A DNA stretch of 10,492 nucleotides from Pseudomonadota bacterium. Its GTDB lineage: Bacteria > Pseudomonadota > Gammaproteobacteria > Burkholderiales > Thiobacillaceae. The position numbers were made by a program, and so were the translations under genes. The notes under the pieces were generated by a model that saw nothing but the letters and a program-made list of their open reading frames with translations, made no database searches and was not told the DNA's origin. Below are positions 1 to 7,073 of this stretch, one piece after another (the stretch's first letter is position 1; each line of letters begins with the position of its first letter). Location: NCBI GenBank assembly GCA_021791235.1, contig JAJYXA010000287.1, positions 1 through 10,492 on the forward strand, in the 5' to 3' direction.

Positions 1-1
1 G

Positions 2-475
2 GCGCAAGCGCTGAGCGAGCGCGCACACCGTCTGGGCGAGGCCTTCCGCCGGGTGGTATTTGCGCAGGTGCGCATCTCGGCGCTCAATGCACTGCTCACC
101 GGCGTTTACCTGATGGGGGTGCTGCCCGCATTCGGCGTATCCCTGCCCTTCACCAAGACCATGATCCTGGTCACATTCGTGGTCGGCCTGATACCGGTGC
201 TGGGCAATCTCATTTCCAACAGCGTGATCGTCATCATTTCGCTGTCGCAATCGCTAAACGTCGCCGCCGCATCGCTGGGATTTCTGATCTTCATCCACAA
301 GCTCGAATATTTCGTGAATGCCCGTATCATCGGCGGGCAGATTCAGGCGCGCGCGTGGGAACTGCTGGTCGCCATGCTGGTGATGGAAGCCGCGTTCGGC
401 GTGCAGGGCGTCATCGCCGCGCCAATCATTTACGCCTATATCAAAAAAGAACTGTCAGACCGGGAGCTTATTTAA
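2..475 (+). CDS. AI-2E family transporter, C-terminal part (5' truncated by window edge)
   Basis: The reading frame is open from base 2 and gives the last 157 residues, so the start lies outside the window. The piece is very hydrophobic, with about four membrane segments. It carries the signature of the C-terminal half of the AI-2E/PerM family: a GLIPVLGN motif between helices, then a HKLEYFVNARIIGG stretch and a final VQGVIAAPIIYAYIKKEL helix. Family members are inner-membrane proteins of about 350-370 aa. Some have been linked to autoinducer-2 export or to Na+/H+ antiport, but most have no proven substrate, so none is assigned here. The TAA stop is followed after 2 nt by the ATG of the GcvR-like gene, which implies co-transcription. 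The family call is firm; the function is open. Confidence 0.88.
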   Translation, partial: AQALSERAHRLGEAFRRVVFAQVRISALNALLTGVYLMGVLPAFGVSLPFTKTMILVTFVVGLIPVLGNLISNSVIVIISLSQSLNVAAASLGFLIFIHKLEYFVNARIIGGQIQARAWELLVAMLVMEAAFGVQGVIAAPIIYAYIKKELSDRELI

Positions 476-477
476 TA

Positions 478-1017
478 ATGGCCAACGACACCGAATCACT
501 CGTCATCACCGCCAGCGGCGAAGACAAAATCGGCCTGGTGGAAGGCTTTACCCGCCGCATCAACGAATCCGGCTGCAATATCGAAGAGTCGCGCATGGCT
601 GCACTCGGCGGCCGCTTTGCGCTGCTGATGCGCGTGTCTGGAAGCTGGGACGCCCTGGCCAAGCTGGAAGCGCGGCTTCCCGCCGTCGCCGAAGAACTCG
701 GCCTGTCGCTCACCCAGCAGCGCACCCGCCCGACGCGCGCCGACAAGCCGCTGATTCCCTACACCGTCGAGGTCGCCGCGCTCGACCAGCCCGGCATCGT
801 CAACAGCCTCGCCAACTTCTTCGCGCGCCTGCACATCAACATCGAGGCGCTCGACACCGAAACCTATCCGGCCCCGCATACCGGCGCGCCGATGTTCGCC
901 GTCCACATGACGCTGGGCATCCCCGCCGATGCCCACATCGCCACGCTGCGCGGCGATTTCCTGGATTATTGCGACGACCAGAATCTCGACGCGACCTTCG
1001 AACCGGTACGGATGTGA
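478..1017 (+). CDS. gcvR: GcvR-like tandem ACT-domain regulatory protein
   Basis: The 179-aa protein consists of two ACT domains, at about residues 6-85 and 95-172. The N-terminal stretch, LVITASGEDKIGLVEGFTRR followed by GCNIEESRMAALGG and then SGSWDAL, closely follows the pattern of Escherichia coli GcvR (190 aa). The second ACT domain starts at YTVEVAALDQPGIVNSLANF. In E. coli, GcvR binds glycine and the activator GcvA and so represses the glycine cleavage operon; it does not bind DNA itself. Whether that role holds here is inference, because no gcvA or gcv operon is visible. The ATG at 478 is chosen because it lies 2 nt after the transporter stop, with GGGAG at 462-466 upstream, and places the first ACT strand right after the start. 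Longer in-frame starts would run deep into the transporter gene. Confidence 0.85.
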   Translation: MANDTESLVITASGEDKIGLVEGFTRRINESGCNIEESRMAALGGRFALLMRVSGSWDALAKLEARLPAVAEELGLSLTQQRTRPTRADKPLIPYTVEVAALDQPGIVNSLANFFARLHINIEALDTETYPAPHTGAPMFAVHMTLGIPADAHIATLRGDFLDYCDDQNLDATFEPVRM

Positions 1018-1027
1018 GGACACAGTG

Positions 1028-1495
1028 ATGACACAACGAGGTTTGGTGATGAGATGGGGGCAGACCGCGCTGGGCGCGCTGGCCCTGAGCGCCGGGCTGG
1101 CGCAGGCGGGCCCATATTCGGACGATCTGGCCAAGTGTCTGGTCGAATCGACCACCGCGGCCGACAAGAATGCGCTGGTCAAATGGATGTTCGCCACCGC
1201 GGCCCTGCATCCTGCGGTCAAGTCGATCGCATCGGTGACCGAAGCGGAACGCGCCGGGATAACCCGATCCACGGCGCAATTGTTCGAAAAACTGCTCACC
1301 GTGTCGTGTCGGGCGCAGGCGCAACAGGCGGTGAAGTACGAGGGCGCCGCCGCGGTGCAGACCGGATTCCAGATGCTGGGGCAGGTCGCCGCCCGTGAAC
1401 TGTTTGCCGATCCCGGTGTCACCCAGGGCCTCGGCGAGCTGGAAAAATATGTCGACAGCCGGAAAATCGAGCAGGCGCTCGCGCCTCGGCAATAA
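1028..1495 (+). CDS. Small exported protein of unknown function
   Basis: This is a 155-aa protein that I do not assign to a named family. Its first 27 residues form a typical Sec signal peptide: a basic start, a hydrophobic core rich in Ala/Leu/Gly, and an AQA cleavage site before GPYSDD, so the mature part should be periplasmic. The mature chain is about 128 aa, mostly helical in appearance, with two cysteines (residues 37 and 94) that could pair in a disulfide. The ATG at 1028 has GAGGA at 1016-1020, which overlaps the gcvR stop, at 7-nt spacing; a GTG at 1025 and an ATG at 1049 (ACGAGG at 1036-1041 upstream) are alternatives that also keep the signal peptide. Its tight spacing after the gcvR-like gene suggests one transcript with the transporter and gcvR. 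Coding is supported by the signal peptide, ribosome site and clean frame. Confidence 0.75.
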   Translation: MTQRGLVMRWGQTALGALALSAGLAQAGPYSDDLAKCLVESTTAADKNALVKWMFATAALHPAVKSIASVTEAERAGITRSTAQLFEKLLTVSCRAQAQQAVKYEGAAAVQTGFQMLGQVAARELFADPGVTQGLGELEKYVDSRKIEQALAPRQ

Positions 1496-1563
1496 CTCCG
1501 GCCACGGCCTACCCCCCGTCCTATCCTGGATCCGTGCTCCAGTCGATAAACGCCGCGGCCTGA
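1496..1563. other. Short convergent intergenic gap
   Basis: These 68 bases separate two genes that read toward each other. The only fold I see is a 5-bp stem, CTGGA at 1526-1530 pairing with TCCAG at 1538-1542 across a 7-nt loop, with no T-run on either strand. A terminator is expected somewhere here but is not clearly shown by the sequence. Confidence 0.4.
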
Positions 1564-2529
1564 CTATTCGTCCGCGCTGACGCCGAGCTCGATGTAATAC
1601 ATCGGCATGACCTCGTTCTCCGGCTTCTTGCGCGGCTGACTGCGCACCAGCGCCGCCTCGACGCGCGCGGCATGCAGCGCGGGGCGATCGATCACGACGG
1701 GATAAAGCCGGCAGTGCTTTTCGATCAGCTCGGCCTGCTGGCAGGCGCAGGCCTCGAGCCCGCTGCGGGTGGCGAGGTCGAGGTGCGGCAACAGCAGCAT
1801 CCATGGCGCCTGCCAGGCGTGGTAATCGTGCACCAGCCGGGTGTGCGCATCGTCCATGCCCGCAGTGGAGATGAACAGTTGGGGAAAAGCGTCGGCATCG
1901 AGCACGCGACCACGCAGGTGGTCGCCACCTTTGAGCGTATGCAGCCCCAGCCCCGCACCATCGTCCGAGCGTCGGAACCATTGCACCACGCCGCTGGCGA
2001 GGCTGTTCACATGGCGCGTCAGATAGACGCCGGCGGACTCGTTGAGCCCGGCCACCGCAGCGCTCTGGAAATGTTCCTGTGCCGCCATGCCGGCACGCCA
2101 GTCGAGCGGGGGTTTGGTGTCGGTTTCGATGTCGGTGCGCACGCTGTGCAGCAGCGCGAGCGGCTGGTCGTGCCGGTCGAGCAGCCAGAGTTCGAACTGG
2201 TCGCGGAAGGCGAAGGGCACTTCGCGATGCACCTTGAGCAGGTGTTCGTACACCACGGCGCCCATGTCTTCCAGCCGCTTGAAATCGTCCGAGGGAAAGA
2301 GCGGGCCGCGTTTCAGGCCTTTTTCCGCCGACCAGTGGCCGTAGCGGATATCGGAAATCTGCGCCCGCCGTCCGGCACGTCCGAGGCCGTCGAGCAGGGC
2401 GTCGTTGGCCACGTAGATATCCCATTCGATGCCGTCGGTCGTCACCGCCTCGGCCGACTGGTATCGGATCGTGTGCACCACCCCGCGAAACGGGTTGAGC
2501 AGGCGCTGGGCGTAGCATTCGATCTGCAT
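1564..2529 (-). CDS. Uncharacterised 321-aa cytosolic protein
   Basis: I do not recognise a named family. The protein has no signal peptide and no membrane segment, and its composition (many W, Y, D, E, R; ordinary hydrophobic spacing) is that of a real folded soluble protein, unlike the opposite-strand frame over the same bases. Visible points are an acidic/aromatic N-terminal block (GIEWDIYVAND, residues 33-43; ISDIRYGHW, 58-66), a central WLLDRHDQPLALLHSVRTD stretch (115-133), a PWMLLLPHLDL segment (242-252), and a late cysteine cluster C261-x-C263-x9-C273. The ATG at 2529 gives the longest frame. It has only an AGAG at 2540-2537 as a ribosome site. The gene stands alone, convergent with the exported-protein gene and divergent from the HDOD gene. 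No function is proposed. Confidence 0.72.
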   Translation of the reverse strand: MQIECYAQRLLNPFRGVVHTIRYQSAEAVTTDGIEWDIYVANDALLDGLGRAGRRAQISDIRYGHWSAEKGLKRGPLFPSDDFKRLEDMGAVVYEHLLKVHREVPFAFRDQFELWLLDRHDQPLALLHSVRTDIETDTKPPLDWRAGMAAQEHFQSAAVAGLNESAGVYLTRHVNSLASGVVQWFRRSDDGAGLGLHTLKGGDHLRGRVLDADAFPQLFISTAGMDDAHTRLVHDYHAWQAPWMLLLPHLDLATRSGLEACACQQAELIEKHCRLYPVVIDRPALHAARVEAALVRSQPRKKPENEVMPMYYIELGVSADE

Positions 2530-2535
2530 GAATAA

Positions 2536-2563
2536 ACTCTACATTACGCCCGATCCTATTCAA
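2536..2563 (-). promoter_or_regulatory. Possible promoter of the 321-aa protein, close enough for a leaderless mRNA
   Basis: On the - strand, TTGAAT (2563-2558) and TAGAGT (2541-2536) are 16 bp apart, each matching the sigma-70 consensus at 4 of 6 positions. Transcription would then begin about at the ATG (2529), giving little or no leader. This is a weak match in a GC-rich background. Confidence 0.25.
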
Positions 2564-2753
2564 AGTGGGTGTGTGGTATCGCCGTGGGCGGTGCTCATCC
2601 GGGCCAACCGTGTGGTGCGCATCGCTTCCTTCCACCGACATCGACCCGGGCAAACGCACGCTGCAATCCGGGCGGGCAAAAAAAAGTGTGCGTGCAGGCT
2701 TCAGTCCTGGCCGCCGCTGCCGTTTCTTCCTTCGAAGTCCAAGAGTTCGTAAT

Positions 2754-2759
2754 GGAGGA
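2754..2759 (+). promoter_or_regulatory. Ribosome binding site that sets the HDOD gene start at a GTG
   Basis: GGAGGA at 2754-2759 is a near-ideal Shine-Dalgarno, 7 nt before the in-frame GTG at 2767. An in-frame ATG at 2752 overlaps this site and has no good site of its own. An ATG at 2760 directly after it is out of frame. Confidence 0.7.
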
Positions 2760-2766
2760 ATGCAGC

Positions 2767-4113
2767 GTGCTGAATCGTCTTGTTGGAATGTGGTCGGGTA
2801 AGGACAACGCCGCTGCGCCGCCGCCGCCGCGTGCCGTGCCGGCCGAGCGGGAAGCGGCGCCCAAGCCGGAGACGAAAACGCCCTCGGTCATGCGTCGCGA
2901 GGCCTTGCTGGGCCGCGACCAGAAAGTGGCGGGTTATACCTTCATGCTGCGCCGCTCGCCCGACGAGCAGCGCGATGCGGCCCTGCCCGACATGCAGCGT
3001 CTCTATGACGAGACCCTGCTCGGCAACCTGCAGCGCATGGATATTGCGCGCATGCTGGAACAGCGCCTAGCGTTCGTGCCGATTGCGCCGGCTACCCTGA
3101 ATCACCCGCTCATCGAGGAATGGCCGGCCGCCGGCACGGTCTGGCTCCTGAATCTCGACGCCGGGGTCACCGTTGATGCCCCCTTGCTGGCGCGCCTGGC
3201 CGAACTGAAGTCGCGCGGGTTCAATTTTGCCGTGCAGGCGGACGCGGTCATGCGCCCCGAGCGGCATGCGCTGCTGCAGCATGCCGATTATGTGGTGATG
3301 GACGTCAGCAGCGAGGACATTCCCGCCATCACCGCGCAAATGGCAGCGGTATCCAAGGTGGCTGCAGGCAAGCGGTTCGTCGCCACCGACGTGCAAACGC
3401 TGGAAGCGTTCCACATGTGCCACAAGCTGCAGTTTGCGCTGTTCATGGGACCCTTCATCACCCGCCGCGAAAACCTCGGCAGTCCCGCCATGGGTCCCTC
3501 GCGCGCCAAGGTGCTGGATCTGATGAACCGGGTGCGCACCGGCGCCGAACAGCCTGAACTGGCGGCACAATTCCGCCACGACCCGGCGCTGTCGGTGCGC
3601 CTGCTGCGCTATGTCAATTCGCCCGGCATGGGCCTGATGAACAAGGTCGGCGGCATCGAACAGGCGCTGATGGTGATGGGCCAGGACAAGCTGTATCGCT
3701 GGCTCACACTGATCCTGTTCACCGGCGGCCAGGCCCAGGAACTCGACCAGGCCGTGCTGGAAAATGCCCTGGTGCGCGGCCGGGTGGCCGAGCAGCTGGC
3801 CGGACGCGCGCTGTTTGCCAAGGCGCGCGACGAGATTTTCGTTGCCGGGCTGTTTTCGCTGCTCGACGTGGTGATGCGCATGCCGATGGAGCAGGTGCTG
3901 AAGCAGATCAGCCTGCCTGCCGAAATCACCGAAGCCATCGTGTCGCAGCGCGGACCCTATGCGCCCTACCTGGCGCTGGCCATTGCCTGCGAGCAGGAGG
4001 ACCTGAGCAGCATCGAAACCTTGGCTGCACAGATCGGACGCGACGTCGCCGACATCAACGGCGTGCACATGGATGCACTGCTGTGGGCGCAACAGCTGTC
4101 CGCCGACGTATGA
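2767..4113 (+). CDS. HDOD domain signalling protein with degenerate EAL-like N-terminal half
   Basis: The product is 448 aa from the GTG start. Residues 15-40 are an Ala/Pro-rich linker. Residues 45-235 resemble the EAL half of YuxH-type EAL-HDOD proteins: REALLGRDQKVAGYTFMLR aligns with the usual opening, but the glutamate of the EAL motif is replaced (YTFMLR where YELLYR is typical), and the usual DDFG region reads AVQADAV. It should therefore be unable to hydrolyse cyclic-di-GMP. Residues 245-440 form an HDOD domain (LAAQFRHDPALSVRLLRYVNSPGMG, then GIEQALMVMGQDKLYRWLTL), an HD-fold relative lacking the phosphohydrolase metal site and used as a protein-interaction module in signalling. It is a cytosolic protein. 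The GIY-YIG gene follows after 7 nt. Family call is firm; partner and signal are unknown. Confidence 0.88.
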   Translation: MLNRLVGMWSGKDNAAAPPPPRAVPAEREAAPKPETKTPSVMRREALLGRDQKVAGYTFMLRRSPDEQRDAALPDMQRLYDETLLGNLQRMDIARMLEQRLAFVPIAPATLNHPLIEEWPAAGTVWLLNLDAGVTVDAPLLARLAELKSRGFNFAVQADAVMRPERHALLQHADYVVMDVSSEDIPAITAQMAAVSKVAAGKRFVATDVQTLEAFHMCHKLQFALFMGPFITRRENLGSPAMGPSRAKVLDLMNRVRTGAEQPELAAQFRHDPALSVRLLRYVNSPGMGLMNKVGGIEQALMVMGQDKLYRWLTLILFTGGQAQELDQAVLENALVRGRVAEQLAGRALFAKARDEIFVAGLFSLLDVVMRMPMEQVLKQISLPAEITEAIVSQRGPYAPYLALAIACEQEDLSSIETLAAQIGRDVADINGVHMDALLWAQQLSADV

Positions 4114-4120
4114 TCTGAGC

Positions 4121-4393
4121 ATGCCGATCGCTCCGGGCGCCGCGTGGTGTGTGTACATGCTGCGCTGCGCCGACGGCTCGCTCTACACCGGCATCACCAC
4201 CGACGTTGCCCGCCGCGTCGCCGAGCACAACGGCGACACCGGACTGGGTGCGCGCTACACGCGCAGCCGGCGTCCCGTGGAGCTGGTCTATGTCGAAGCC
4301 GCAGCCAACCGCGCGGAGGCGGCGCGCCGTGAGGCGGCGATCAAGCGGCTGGATCGCGTGCGCAAGCTGGCGCTGTTCGCCCCCACGCCCTGA
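4121..4393 (+). CDS. GIY-YIG nuclease domain protein, YhbQ/UPF0213 type
   Basis: This 90-aa single-domain protein opens with WCVYMLRCADGSLYTGIT. VYM (11-13) stands for the GIY element and YTG (22-24) for YIG. Next come the basic helix DVARRVAEHN with the conserved arginine, GARYTRSRRPVELVYVE, and a final helix EAARREAAIKRL holding the expected metal-binding glutamate (about residue 71). Length and layout match the stand-alone YhbQ/UPF0213 group. Their DNA targets are poorly known; E. coli YhbQ has been reported as a nuclease acting on structured DNA. The ATG at 4121 begins 7 nt after the HDOD stop. An upstream frame extension into that gene has no ribosome site, so I reject it. The preceding CTGAGC gives only a weak site, so translation may depend on coupling. 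Confidence 0.86.
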   Translation: MPIAPGAAWCVYMLRCADGSLYTGITTDVARRVAEHNGDTGLGARYTRSRRPVELVYVEAAANRAEAARREAAIKRLDRVRKLALFAPTP

Positions 4394-4408
4394 CCCGGCT
4401 TTTCGCAA

Positions 4409-5341
4409 TCAAGCTTCATTCGCGCCATTCAGACGTACCTGCAACTGCGGCAGCGCGAACTCGACAGCCCGGCGCCCGGCGTCGATGGCGATGCTGCCCC
4501 GGTGAAATTCCATCAGATCCAGGTCTGCCAGCAGGGGCGTGATCATCACGTCGGCCGGTTCGCCCGCCAGCCGGCTGCGCGTGATCAGCACCTGCATGAT
4601 GTTGATGCTGCTTGCCAGCACATCGAGCATGGCGGGCGGCCTGGGCGCGTCGTCGTGATTGATGCCGAGTTGCGCCATGCCCATCTGGATGCGCGCCATC
4701 ACGGTATCGGTCAGGGTTTCAGGCTCGGCCGGGTCGCGCGGGCGTGTGGTTTTGGCGGGCCTGGGCTTGAGGTGGCGTCCGAGCAGGTCGGCGTTCAGGT
4801 CGACTGCAATCACGAGGTCCGCTCCCATCGCCCGGCACAGCGATACCGGCACCGGGTTGACCAGGCCGCCGTCGACCAGCCAGCTGCCATCCCGCTGCAC
4901 CGGGGTGAACAGGCCGGGTAGCGCGATCGAGGCGTGCACCGCGTCCGACACCCGGCCTTCGCGCAACCACACTTCGCGGCCGCGCCGCAGGTCAGTGGCG
5001 ACGGCGCCGAACGGCCGATCCAGTTCGCGGATATCGCGGTCGACAAAATGGCTGCGGAAAAACTCGATCAGCCTGTCGCCCTTGATCAACCCGCTGCTGA
5101 GCGAAAAATCCAGGAAGCTCACCACGGTTTGCAGGCGCAGGCTGCGTACCCATGTCTCCATCTGGTCGAGATCGCCGTCCACATAGGCGGCGCCCACCAG
5201 TGCGCCGATCGAGGTGCCGCAGACGATGTCAGGTTCAATACCGGCGTCAGCCAGCGCGCGAATGACGCCGATATGCGCCCAGCCGCGTGCCGAGCCGCCG
5301 CCAAGTGCAAGGCCGATGCGCGGAGTGGGCGGTTTGCTCAT
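4409..5341 (-). CDS. rssA: Patatin-like phospholipase family protein, RssA type
   Basis: The 310-aa protein has every patatin hallmark: the oxyanion GGGSARG loop at 14-20, the nucleophile elbow GTSIG with Ser44, and the DGG motif at 157-159 with catalytic Asp157 followed by LVNPVP. The order and spacing follow E. coli RssA (301 aa), including GREVWLREG near 121-129, and a C-terminal SRLAGEPADVMITP and LMEFHRG stretch. Patatins are Ser-Asp dyad lipid acyl hydrolases; the physiological substrate of bacterial RssA proteins is not established. There is no signal peptide, so it is cytosolic or membrane-associated. The ATG at 5341 sits one base after the nrdJ stop, with GAGG inside the end of nrdJ, so the two are translated from one mRNA. 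The gene converges with the GIY-YIG gene, with only 15 bp between stops. Confidence 0.9.
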   Translation of the reverse strand: MSKPPTPRIGLALGGGSARGWAHIGVIRALADAGIEPDIVCGTSIGALVGAAYVDGDLDQMETWVRSLRLQTVVSFLDFSLSSGLIKGDRLIEFFRSHFVDRDIRELDRPFGAVATDLRRGREVWLREGRVSDAVHASIALPGLFTPVQRDGSWLVDGGLVNPVPVSLCRAMGADLVIAVDLNADLLGRHLKPRPAKTTRPRDPAEPETLTDTVMARIQMGMAQLGINHDDAPRPPAMLDVLASSINIMQVLITRSRLAGEPADVMITPLLADLDLMEFHRGSIAIDAGRRAVEFALPQLQVRLNGANEA

Positions 5342-5342
5342 C

Positions 5343-7073
5343 TCAGTCCGCCTCGCGCTCGATGCCGCAGCACTGCACCCGCTCGCCGGCGGGTTCGCTC
5401 AGGATGGCGCCGGTGACCGGGTTGGGTCGGAACACGGTGCACCCCTTGAGGCCGAGCGCATGCGCCTGCCGGTAGAGATCCTCGAAACGCTCGAACGGGA
5501 TGTCGGCGGCGACGTTGATGGTTTTCGAAATGGCATTGTCGACAAACGGCTGGAGGGCCGCCTGCATGTGCAGATGGGCGAGCGGATCGATCTGCTGCGC
5601 CTCGACGAAAGCGGGCGGCAAACCGGTGTCTCGCTGCTGCCATCGTTGGCAGGCGTAATCGATCACGCGATGGGTGTGATAACGGCCGTCCGTTTCCAGC
5701 ACGCGGCGCTCCGCCTCGGCGGAAAAGATCGGCTCGATGCCACTGGAAAGATTGTTGGCCAGCAGGCTGATGGTGCCGGCCGGCGCGATCGCCAATAGAT
5801 GACTATTGCGGATGCCATGCACGGCGATGGCGTCGCGAATGTCGCCCGGCAGACGGGTGGCGAAGCCGCTCGCCAGGAACGCGTTGCGGGCGAAGGCGGG
5901 GAAGGCCCCTTTCTCTCGCGCGAGCTCGACCGACGCGCGGTAAGCGGCATCGCGCACCGTCTGCATCGCCTGTGCCGCCCATTGCCGTGCGGCCTCGCTG
6001 TCGTAGCGCAGGCCCAGCAGCACCAGCGCATCCGCCAGCCCGGTGATGCCGAGCCCGATGCGCCGCTTGAAACACGCCTCCCGGGCCTGCGCCGGCAGCG
6101 GGTAGCGCGAGACGTCGATGACGTTGTCGAGAAAGCGCACTGCCAGGCTGGCCGACGCGGCCAGCGCAGCAAGGTCGAGGCGGGCGTCGGCGGCAAACGG
6201 CGCCGCCACGAAGGCGGTCAGATTGAGCGAACCGAGATCGCAGGCGCCGTAGGGCGGCAGCGGAATCTCGCCACAGGGATTGGTCGCGCTCAGGTTTTCC
6301 TGGCTGCCCAGGGTGTTGTCGCGGTTGATGGTGTCGACGAACAGCACCCCGGGCTCGGCGGTGTCGTAGGCTGCGCGCAGGATGCGCTGCCACAGCTCGC
6401 GCGCCTTCACCGTGCGCGTGTCTGCGAGGCCGGGAAACACCAGCGGCCAGTCGCGGTCGTCGGCCACCGCTGTCATGAAGGCGTCGCTCACCAGCACCGA
6501 CAGGTTGAAATGCCGCAGCACTGCGGGATCGCGCTTGGCGTCTACGAAGGTCTCGATGTCGGGGTGGTCGCAGCGTAGCGTCGCCATCATCGCGCCGCGC
6601 CGCGCGCCGGTCGACAGCATGGTGGCGCACATCGCGTCCCAGATGTGCATGAAGGACACCGGGCCGGAGGCGATGCTGCCGGTGGCGGCCGCCACCGTGC
6701 CGGCCGGGCGCAGGGTGGAGAAGTCGTAGCCCACGCCGCCGCCGTGCTGCATGGTGAGCGCGCCTTCCTTCAGCGCCTCGAAGATGTGCTCGAGGTCGTC
6801 GGCGATCTCGCCCATGACGAAGCAGTTGAACAGTGTCACCCGGTGCCCGGTGCCGGCGCCGGCGAGGATGCGGCCCCCGGGCAGGAAGCGGAAATCGGCC
6901 AGCAGCGTGGTGAAGCGCTCGGCCCACTGTTCGCGTTCGCGCGTTTCGGCCTGGGCGACGGCCTGCGCCACCCGCCGCCAGCTGGCGTGGATGTCGGCCT
7001 CGCCGGGCGCGCGGTAGCGGGTCTCCCAGATGTGGCGGGAGATGTCCATGCTGAACGGGTCGGGCGTCTTCAT
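5343..7073 (-). CDS. nrdJ: Adenosylcobalamin-dependent (class II) ribonucleotide reductase
   Basis: The 576-aa protein reduces ribonucleotides to deoxyribonucleotides using a radical generated from coenzyme B12. Active-site landmarks are all present: FNCF with Cys84 (one of the redox pair), NPCGE with Asn265, Cys267 (thiyl radical) and Glu269, ACDLGSLNL with Cys278 (second redox Cys), and PAGTISLLANNLSSGIEP. The chain ends in QCCGIEREAD with vicinal cysteines 568-569, probably the pair that re-reduces the active site. It begins almost directly with the catalytic fold, so there is no ATP-cone, and there is no long C-terminal zinc-binding extension. The ATG at 7073 is chosen because similarity to the family (SRHIWETRYR) begins just after it. 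A GTG at 7133 would overlap promoter-like sequence; ATG 7049 is another option. No ribosome site precedes 7073, and an 11-codon ORF overlaps it as ATGA. Confidence 0.93.
   Translation of the reverse strand: MKTPDPFSMDISRHIWETRYRAPGEADIHASWRRVAQAVAQAETREREQWAERFTTLLADFRFLPGGRILAGAGTGHRVTLFNCFVMGEIADDLEHIFEALKEGALTMQHGGGVGYDFSTLRPAGTVAAATGSIASGPVSFMHIWDAMCATMLSTGARRGAMMATLRCDHPDIETFVDAKRDPAVLRHFNLSVLVSDAFMTAVADDRDWPLVFPGLADTRTVKARELWQRILRAAYDTAEPGVLFVDTINRDNTLGSQENLSATNPCGEIPLPPYGACDLGSLNLTAFVAAPFAADARLDLAALAASASLAVRFLDNVIDVSRYPLPAQAREACFKRRIGLGITGLADALVLLGLRYDSEAARQWAAQAMQTVRDAAYRASVELAREKGAFPAFARNAFLASGFATRLPGDIRDAIAVHGIRNSHLLAIAPAGTISLLANNLSSGIEPIFSAEAERRVLETDGRYHTHRVIDYACQRWQQRDTGLPPAFVEAQQIDPLAHLHMQAALQPFVDNAISKTINVAADIPFERFEDLYRQAHALGLKGCTVFRPNPVTGAILSEPAGERVQCCGIEREAD

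Larger units (their letters stand above)
2530..2766. other. Divergent intergenic region with a possible structured leader
   Basis: This 237-bp gap lies between the - strand 321-aa gene and the + strand HDOD gene, so it must hold both promoters. On the + strand, GCACGC (2656-2661) can pair with GCGTGC (2690-2695), enclosing a GGGCGGG block followed by a run of eight A (2678-2685). A smaller CCCGG/CCGGG pair (2645-2649 and 2668-2672) competes with it. No convincing sigma-70 or sigma-54 promoter is visible for the HDOD gene. Short open frames here show no ribosome site or family similarity and are not called. Confidence 0.35.

Noticed and set aside
1526..1542. Terminator hairpin between the convergent genes
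   Set aside because: The stem is only 5 bp with a 7-nt loop and no T-run on either strand.
1672..2535. Open frame of 287 codons on the + strand opposite the 321-aa gene
   Set aside because: The His/Val/Gln-rich composition is that of an antisense shadow; the - strand frame is longer and looks like a folded protein.
836..2659. Open frame of 607 codons on the - strand
   Set aside because: It runs across parts of gcvR, the exported-protein gene and the 321-aa gene in another frame, with Arg/Ala/Pro-heavy composition and no motif.
2701..2730. Sigma-54-type promoter upstream of the HDOD gene
   Set aside because: A TGGC and a TGCC block are present, but the GG to GC distance is 8 rather than the required 10 bases.
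3067..4158. Open frame of 363 codons on the - strand opposite the HDOD gene
   Set aside because: It is an antisense shadow of a recognised gene, His-rich, with no domain.
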